DNA of 64,000 nt from Erysipelothrix sp. (GTDB taxonomy: Bacteria > Bacillota_I > Bacilli_A > Erysipelotrichales > Erysipelotrichaceae). A program made the translations under genes and the position numbers. Below, piece by piece: positions 57,787 through 64,000 of the stretch; within the stretch, counting starts at the first letter, position 1, and each line of letters starts with the position of its first letter. The notes below the pieces were generated by a model, which had not been told where the DNA came from, made no database searches, and was given only the letters and a program-made list of their open reading frames with translations. The DNA lies in NCBI GenBank assembly GCA_018335655.1, contig JAGXRX010000014.1, forward strand, positions 1 to 64,000, written 5' to 3'.

Positions 57787-59034
57787 ATGTTTTTTTTAAA
57801 TAACCCACAAAGCATCAAAACCAGACCAGTTAACCCATTTAGATATATTATCTTAGGAATACTCATTATGCTGATGATTGGTACTGTATATACATACAGT
57901 GTTTTTAGAGTTGCCTTAGAAGTGAAATTTAATCTTTCAACATCTTTAAGTGGACTACCATATATGGTTGCGTTGGCTTCATATGCACTTTTCATGTTAA
58001 TCGGTGGGAAATTTGTCCATACAACACATCCAAGAAATATGATGCTTGTAGGAGGATTTTTGGTTGCGTTAGGTTGGATACTATCTTCGTTTACGACTAA
58101 TATCGTACTCTTCACATTAACATATGGATTAATAAGTGGTGCAGGTGTAGGAATAGTATATGGTGTCCCAATGGCAGTAGTTGCTCGTTGGTTTCCACAC
58201 AGAAAAGGATTGGTTGTAGGAAGTGTTCTTATTGGATTTGGATTATCACCTATTATTACTGCTCCTTTAGCCAGTACTCTAGTATCTCAATTTGGTGTTA
58301 TGAATGCATTCTTGTATCTTGGATTAGGATTTCTTGTTTTACTTCCACTTTTATCATGGACATTCAAGTATCCAGAGGATCAAAGATCACTTCAAGAACA
58401 TAAACATGCTTCATCACAACTATCAAATATGAACACAAAAGACATGATTAGAAGTAAAACATTCAAAGGGCTTTATCTTAACTTCATACTAGGTACAACA
58501 ATCGGTCTAATGTTGATAGGTCTCACTGCGAATGTAGGGATTCAGTTTATTGGTCTTGAGACATCTGAGGTAAGTCAATGGATGGCATTATTTGCAATAT
58601 TTAATGGAATAGGAAGACCAATCTTTGGATGGTTAACAGACAGACTTGATTCAAGAGCTGCCATGTTGATATCCTATACATTCATTAGTATCGCTTCACT
58701 CACATTATTATTTTGGGGTAAAGATAACTTTACTGTTTACATCCTTGCATTTTGTATATATTGGTTTAACTTAGGAGGGTGGCTAGCTATTGCGCCGACA
58801 TCAACACTTCGCTTATATGGAATGAAAAACTACAGTCAAAACTATGGAGTAGTATTTACAGCATATGGCTTTGGTGCAATTCTAGGTGTGCTCTCTTCTG
58901 GAGTAATTCTTGATTTGTTTAATAATTACCAGTTCGTCTTTATTTTCATTATTGCATTATGTTGTCTAGGCATTATTATTACGAAACTATTCTTTAATGC
59001 TAATTCAATGATGTCAAAGAATCAATTATCGTAG
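57787..59034 (+). CDS. MFS transporter, OFA (oxalate/formate antiporter)-like
   Basis: 12-TM MFS; GTVYTYSVFRVALEVKFNLSTS; PMAVVARWFPHRKGLVVGSVLIGFGLS. Confidence 0.82.
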   Translation: MFFLNNPQSIKTRPVNPFRYIILGILIMLMIGTVYTYSVFRVALEVKFNLSTSLSGLPYMVALASYALFMLIGGKFVHTTHPRNMMLVGGFLVALGWILSSFTTNIVLFTLTYGLISGAGVGIVYGVPMAVVARWFPHRKGLVVGSVLIGFGLSPIITAPLASTLVSQFGVMNAFLYLGLGFLVLLPLLSWTFKYPEDQRSLQEHKHASSQLSNMNTKDMIRSKTFKGLYLNFILGTTIGLMLIGLTANVGIQFIGLETSEVSQWMALFAIFNGIGRPIFGWLTDRLDSRAAMLISYTFISIASLTLLFWGKDNFTVYILAFCIYWFNLGGWLAIAPTSTLRLYGMKNYSQNYGVVFTAYGFGAILGVLSSGVILDLFNNYQFVFIFIIALCCLGIIITKLFFNANSMMSKNQLS

Positions 59035-59072
59035 AACTCTATTTATTAGATACAACTTAATCATTTAGATAG

Positions 59073-59096
59073 AAGGACTAGTTTATTAGTCCTTTT
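59073..59096 (+). terminator. Terminator
   Basis: AAGGACTA gtttat TAGTCCTTTT. Confidence 0.75.
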
Positions 59097-59237
59097 AATT
59101 GGTTAAAAATAAGGACATTAGCTAAGTATTGTCTTCATATAATTAGTAATGGAATGTTTTTATAGATGTAATGATTGAGAAAAACGTTAATAAATAAGTC
59201 TAAATGCTACAATGAAGTTAAATGGAGGGTATAAACA

Positions 59238-59447
59238 ATGAAACTGGGGTTAAGAAAAACTAGTCTTAAGCAATCTCTAAAGGCAAGAACTACGGGGAAG
59301 CTTAAACGTAGTATTAAGAAAACTGTAAATCCACTTTATGGGAAAAAAGGGGTTGGATTTGCTACTGATCCTAAAAGAGCAACATATAGTAAAGTCTATA
59401 AAAAAACATCATTTGACCTAATGAAATTCTTAGGATTAAGGAAATAG
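59238..59447 (+). CDS. Small basic protein (69 aa)
   Basis: MKLGLRKTSLKQSLKARTTGKLKRSIKKTVNPLYGKKGVGF...; RBS GGAGG. Confidence 0.75.
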   Translation: MKLGLRKTSLKQSLKARTTGKLKRSIKKTVNPLYGKKGVGFATDPKRATYSKVYKKTSFDLMKFLGLRK

Positions 59448-59455
59448 TAATAATT

Positions 59456-59575
59456 ATGAAAATGGTAATGAAATTCATATTAATACTACTTGGAATAGTA
59501 TTAGCTGTAGCGGTTGCTTTTATAGGAGGAATAATAATGGCAGCAAAACAACAAAAGTTCCTAAATAAGCGGTAA
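59456..59575 (+). CDS. Small single-TM protein (39 aa)
   Basis: MKMVMKFILILLGIVLAVAVAFIGGIIMAAKQQKFLNKR*; 8 nt after previous stop. Confidence 0.5.
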   Translation: MKMVMKFILILLGIVLAVAVAFIGGIIMAAKQQKFLNKR

Positions 59576-59764
59576 TTCAAAGTCATAAAAAAACATAGAC
59601 TTGGAATCATTATGATTGATAAGCAAATCCATTCATTTTAGATATTGAACTATGAAACGATTCATACAATTTTCATTATTTACATAATTATTTATTTATA
59701 TTATCATAAGCTTAATGCATAATATAAAACTCACACAATCAATTTTTATTGAAAGGAGGTTTTC

Positions 59765-61024
59765 ATGGACAAAAGCCACAGTTTTGATAGTGCAATCGTA
59801 GGTGCACTTCATGCAGGGACATGGGAGTGGAACGTTCAAAGTGGTGAATTGAGAATCAATGAACGTTGGGCAGAAATGATTGGATACACACTTGAAGAAC
59901 TAGAACCTATAAGCATTTCAACATGGTTGAAGTTTGCTCACCCTGAAGATTTAAAAAAATCAGTCATTGAACTAAAAAAACTATTCTCAAAAGAGATTCA
60001 AACATATTCCTTTGAAGCAAGAATGAAACATAAAGATGGCCATTGGATTTGGGTGTTAGACACTGGAAGTGTTATTGAGTGGACAGATAGTGGTAAACCT
60101 TTAATAGCACTTGGAGCACACATTGATATTACTCAACGCAAAGAGATTCAATTCAAGCTGCAAGAAAACGAAAAAATGCTTAGACAAATTATTGATAACT
60201 CAAATGATGTTATTTATCGCTTATCCGTTGATGGTAAGTTTACTTATTTATCAATCGCATGGCAATGCATGTTTGGGTATACTGTTGAAGAGGCGATAGG
60301 AGAATCTTTTGAGAAGTACATTCATCCAGAGGATTTAGAATTGGCTAAAAGTTTTTTGGAGAAAGTTACCAAAACAAAGAAGACTCAACAGTTTAGAGGA
60401 TATCGCTTTTCTGATATAAATGGTCAATGGATTTATCTTGAAACCAATGCATCTCCGATTATTGAAGATGACAACATTGTTGGATTTGCGGGAGTAGCTA
60501 GAAATATTACGGAGCTAATTAAGAAGCAAAAAGAAATAGAATATTTAAGTTATCATGACCAATTAACACGATTTAAGAATCGACATTTCTTGGTTGAATT
60601 TGAAATTGAGATAAATAAACCAGAGAATTTCCCATTAAGTATTATTTCAATTGATATTAATGATTTAAAAGTTATCAATGATAAATATGGACATCATCGT
60701 GGAGATCAACTGATTCAAAAAGCAGCAGAAATTGTTCAAAGCAATATTCCGTTTAAAGATTACATGTTTAGAATGGGAGGGGATGAGTTTCTAATTTTCC
60801 TGCCTCAAACGACTAATGAAGAAGCTAAGAAGATTAAAACTACAATAGAACAAGAAATCCAAGCAAATAGTTCTGATGAGTTTCCATTGTCACTCGCCAT
60901 TGGCTTCCATATTAAAGAAACACCATCATTAGACTTATTTGATGATGTGAGAAAAGCAGATCAACATATGTATAAGAATAAAGAAAAATCAAAGAAGAAG
61001 ATTCTAGGGTTGTTTGGTACGTAA
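59765..61024 (+). CDS. PAS-PAS-GGDEF diguanylate cyclase-like protein
   Basis: Two PAS/PAC units; FRMGGDEFLIFLP. Confidence 0.9.
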   Translation: MDKSHSFDSAIVGALHAGTWEWNVQSGELRINERWAEMIGYTLEELEPISISTWLKFAHPEDLKKSVIELKKLFSKEIQTYSFEARMKHKDGHWIWVLDTGSVIEWTDSGKPLIALGAHIDITQRKEIQFKLQENEKMLRQIIDNSNDVIYRLSVDGKFTYLSIAWQCMFGYTVEEAIGESFEKYIHPEDLELAKSFLEKVTKTKKTQQFRGYRFSDINGQWIYLETNASPIIEDDNIVGFAGVARNITELIKKQKEIEYLSYHDQLTRFKNRHFLVEFEIEINKPENFPLSIISIDINDLKVINDKYGHHRGDQLIQKAAEIVQSNIPFKDYMFRMGGDEFLIFLPQTTNEEAKKIKTTIEQEIQANSSDEFPLSLAIGFHIKETPSLDLFDDVRKADQHMYKNKEKSKKKILGLFGT

Positions 61025-61340
61025 TGAATTCCTACCAAGTTTTGTCCATTAATATACACTAAGATAATAGTCATGAAAATGACTATTATTTTTGTGGTAT
61101 AAATCAAAGATGACCATGGTTTTGATCTCAAGTCATCACTCATATACAGACTAGATCTAATGTATCAAAAGATACAATCATGTCACTTTTCTTTCACGAA
61201 TCTGAAACACAAATCACTTTTATGAAAACACTGTAAACACTTTATCTTAATGCTCTCTTATGGTACACTTCTACTGTTATGAGGTATCTAGATGAAATAC
61301 TCGTCAGACTTAACTCTATCAAGTCCTTTATCTAGCTAAG

Positions 61341-61369
61341 CATAGATCGTTATCACGACTATGTTTTTT
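61341..61369 (+). terminator. Terminator downstream of a short Ser-rich ORF
   Basis: CATAG a TCGT tatc ACGA CTATG TTTTTT. Confidence 0.65.
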
Positions 61370-61387
61370 GTTTCATAACACTCTATC

Positions 61388-61459
61388 GTTTTGTATATCT
61401 GTGGAAATATGGTCCGCAAGTCTCTACCTCCTTACCCTAAATGAGGAGACTACAAAACA
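61388..61459 (+). promoter_or_regulatory. Purine riboswitch, guanine-type, upstream of pur genes
   Basis: TTTTGTATATC...AATATGG...GCAAGTCTCTACC TCCTTA ccctaaa TGAGGA GACTACAAAA: xpt-like core; GACTA (C at the specificity position). Confidence 0.85.
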
Positions 61460-61497
61460 AACGTAGGCTTTTTTAGCTATTTTTGTTTTTCACTAGA

Positions 61498-61520
61498 GAC
61501 ACCAGCCAAGGTGTCTTTTC
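61498..61520 (+). terminator. Riboswitch expression-platform terminator
   Basis: GACACC agccaa GGTGTC TTTTC. Confidence 0.7.
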
Positions 61521-61537
61521 TATTGAAAGGAGTGTTT

Positions 61538-62020
61538 ATGAATCCAATTCAAATCTCAGTCGTGATGGGTTCCATCAGTGATTACACGATCGTCCAAGAA
61601 ACAACCAAAATCCTTGAACAATTTCATGTTCCCTTTGAAAAGAAAGTGGTAAGTGCTCATCGTACACCACTTGATATGGTTGAGTATGCAACTCAAGCAT
61701 CTTCAAAAGGAATTCAAGTCATTATTGCAGCTGCAGGAGGTGCGGCTCATTTACCAGGGATGATTGCCTCATTAACCACCATTCCTGTCATAGGAATTCC
61801 TATAGAAAGCAAAGTCTTAAAAGGCATGGATTCTTTACTATCCATTGTGCAAATGCCTGCAGGAGTTCCAGTCTTAACAGTTGCGATTGGAATTGCAGGT
61901 GCTCGAAATGCTGCACTAGCTGCAATATCAATTTTAGCGCTTAATAATCAAGACCTAGCCACCGCATTAAAAGCCTATCGTGAAGATATGGCAAATCACG
62001 TGCGTGAAAGTGTTCTATGA
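61538..62020 (+). CDS. purE: 5-(carboxyamino)imidazole ribonucleotide mutase PurE
   Basis: VVMGSISDY..., [17 protein letters not shown]. Confidence 0.95.
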   Translation: MNPIQISVVMGSISDYTIVQETTKILEQFHVPFEKKVVSAHRTPLDMVEYATQASSKGIQVIIAAAGGAAHLPGMIASLTTIPVIGIPIESKVLKGMDSLLSIVQMPAGVPVLTVAIGIAGARNAALAAISILALNNQDLATALKAYREDMANHVRESVL

Positions 62021-63093
62021 TGACTATCGGAATATTAGGGGGAGGTCAGTTAGGACTCATGATGGCACAAAGTGCAAAAAAACTTGGTCATAAGATTGTG
62101 GTACTTGATCCACATCTTCATTGTCCATGTGCTTCAATTGCTGATTTACATCTTTGTGCAGCCTATAATGATGCGAAAGCATTTAAGCATTTTGTAGACC
62201 AATGTGATGTGTGTACTTACGAGTTTGAGAATGCTGACGCAGTGCTTGTATCTCAATATGAATCGAAGTTTCCTCAAGGCTCACAAGCACTTAAGGTATC
62301 ATCACATCGTTTTTTAGAAAAAAACTTTGCAAGACAATGTGGATTTAACACACCAGATTTTTTTCTGGTTCAACAAAAATCTGATTTAAATAAGATCACT
62401 TCATTTCCTGTCATTATCAAAACATGTCGCTTTGGGTATGATGGCAAAGGACAATGGTTTATTAAAGATAAGACACAACTCAATGAGCTTGATCTAGATT
62501 TCACACATGAATATATCGTTGAATCCTTTATATCATGGAGTCATGAAATAAGTGTAATTGTATCACGCTCATCAAATGAGGTAGTCACTTTCCCTCCATT
62601 TGAAAACACACATATTCAAGGCATCTTAAGCTTAACGCAGTGCCCAAGTTCAGTCTTTGAATCTCTTCAAGCACAAGCACTTCAACAAGCACAAACACTC
62701 ATACAGTCTCTTGATTATTATGGTGTTTTAGCCGTTGAGTTCTTTATTAAAGATGATCAACTCATCTTTAATGAGTTTGCCCCAAGACCTCATAATAGTG
62801 GACACTGTACCATTGAATGTTTCTCACATAGTCAGTTCGATGTTCATGTGGCAGCAATCACTAAATCATTAATGCCTCAACCAGTTCAGATTCATCAAGG
62901 CATGATGATTAATATTCTAGGACAACACTACGAGTATGCTTATAACTTATTTAAATCACTCAATCATCCTCATTTAATATTCCATGATTATGGTAAGAAA
63001 GAACACAACTTTAATCGAAAGGTTGCCCATATCACATCGACAATTATGGACAAAGATTTATTAACTCAATTCACTTTAGGAGTAGAACTATGA
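62017..63093 (+). CDS. purK: 5-(carboxyamino)imidazole ribonucleotide synthase PurK
   Basis: [29 protein letters not shown]. Confidence 0.95.
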   Translation: MMTIGILGGGQLGLMMAQSAKKLGHKIVVLDPHLHCPCASIADLHLCAAYNDAKAFKHFVDQCDVCTYEFENADAVLVSQYESKFPQGSQALKVSSHRFLEKNFARQCGFNTPDFFLVQQKSDLNKITSFPVIIKTCRFGYDGKGQWFIKDKTQLNELDLDFTHEYIVESFISWSHEISVIVSRSSNEVVTFPPFENTHIQGILSLTQCPSSVFESLQAQALQQAQTLIQSLDYYGVLAVEFFIKDDQLIFNEFAPRPHNSGHCTIECFSHSQFDVHVAAITKSLMPQPVQIHQGMMINILGQHYEYAYNLFKSLNHPHLIFHDYGKKEHNFNRKVAHITSTIMDKDLLTQFTLGVEL

Positions 63094-64000
63094 ATCGATT
63101 TTTCATTCAAAAGAAGCCTCATTTAGATGCTAACAGCAATAACTTATCTAAACAACTTTTTGATCAACTTGCACTTGATGTGCAAGTGTTTCTAATGAAA
63201 GGGTATGAAATAGATTCATTTGATCCTTCTTTAATGAATCAAGCTTTAACGCAAGTTTTGTCTGAACCTATGAGTGATATTGTGTATTCCCAACTTCCTA
63301 AGTCACTTGGAAGTGTCTTTATTAAAGAACCTCTTCCAGGACAGTTTGATCAACGAGCTGAGAGTACCTTACAATGTCTTAAACTCATGGATGTTCATAC
63401 TAAGGCGACTGTAAAGACCTTTGAAGTTGCTTCTTTTAATCGACAGTTATCGGATGAAGAATCAGAACAGTTTATATCATTATGGATTAATCCAATTGAA
63501 TCACGATTAAAAGACCTTAATGAGCAATCTAGTATGGATGAGCGAATGATTGATGATGGTTATATTGAAGATTTCACTTCCATGAGTGACGCTCAACTTA
63601 GCCTTTTTCTAAGTGAGCAATCTGCTGCCATGTCCCTTGATGATATTAAACTCATTCAAACATACTTTAAAGATCATGAAACACGCCAACCAACCATGAC
63701 TGAATTCAAAGTCTTAGATACATATTGGTCTGATCATTGTCGTCATACTACATTTGAAACTCACTTAGATCACATTGTTTTTGAAGAAGGACCACTTAAG
63801 AAAGTTATTCAAAACACCTTTGAAGAATATAAAGCATTAAGAACATCTACAAAAAGATCGCATAAACCAATCACACTTATGGACATGGCTACGATTGCCG
63901 CAAAAGCCATTAAAGATGAGCGTGTTGATTTAAGTGATGAAGTAAATGCATGCAGTGTCAAAGTGTCCTTAGAAGATCACAACAATGAAGAATGGTTAAT
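63090..64000 (+). CDS. purL: Phosphoribosylformylglycinamidine synthase PurL (long form), 5' part
   Basis: [23 protein letters not shown]...TYWSDHCRHTTFETHL; runs off window. Confidence 0.92.
   Translation, partial: MNRFFIQKKPHLDANSNNLSKQLFDQLALDVQVFLMKGYEIDSFDPSLMNQALTQVLSEPMSDIVYSQLPKSLGSVFIKEPLPGQFDQRAESTLQCLKLMDVHTKATVKTFEVASFNRQLSDEESEQFISLWINPIESRLKDLNEQSSMDERMIDDGYIEDFTSMSDAQLSLFLSEQSAAMSLDDIKLIQTYFKDHETRQPTMTEFKVLDTYWSDHCRHTTFETHLDHIVFEEGPLKKVIQNTFEEYKALRTSTKRSHKPITLMDMATIAAKAIKDERVDLSDEVNACSVKVSLEDHNNEEWL

Overview
The window is an AT-rich, Firmicutes/Tenericutes-like chromosomal segment using the standard bacterial code (TGA is used as stop). Left part (1-13.5 kb): the end of the spc/alpha ribosomal operon (rpsH' rplF rplR rpsE rplO secY adk map infA rpmJ rpsM rpsK rpoA rplQ, with no rpmD), an ECF transporter module, truA, a PHP phosphatase, and rplM-rpsI behind an L13-type leader. 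Then come tRNA-Ile/Ala, a MATE transporter, tRNA-Asn/Glu, a trimeric HydABC-type [FeFe]-hydrogenase operon (17.4-21.5 kb), an amylase-family lipoprotein, tRNA-Lys, and a branched-chain amino-acid ABC operon ending in a CBS-ACT protein. From tRNA-Leu(UAG) at 32.6 kb to about 57 kb the sequence is a patchwork of gene modules. They are separated by degenerate same-strand copies of the tRNA-Leu 3' end plus its terminator. The modules include an HD-GYP gene with an in-frame stop, a second hydrogenase locus with a NuoF-GltD fusion plus NfnAB-like genes, a nitroreductase, a sulfur locus and a repeat-containing surface protein. The right end has an OFA-type MFS transporter, a PAS-GGDEF protein, and a guanine-type purine riboswitch ahead of purE-purK-purL'. 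Strongest leads: (1) the tRNA-Leu-3'/terminator repeat family delimiting modules; (2) the second hydrogenase locus with its fused NuoF-GltD subunit and adjacent NfnAB; (3) Rex-like palindromes upstream of both hydrogenase operons. All assignments come from reading the sequence and translations; no searches were run.
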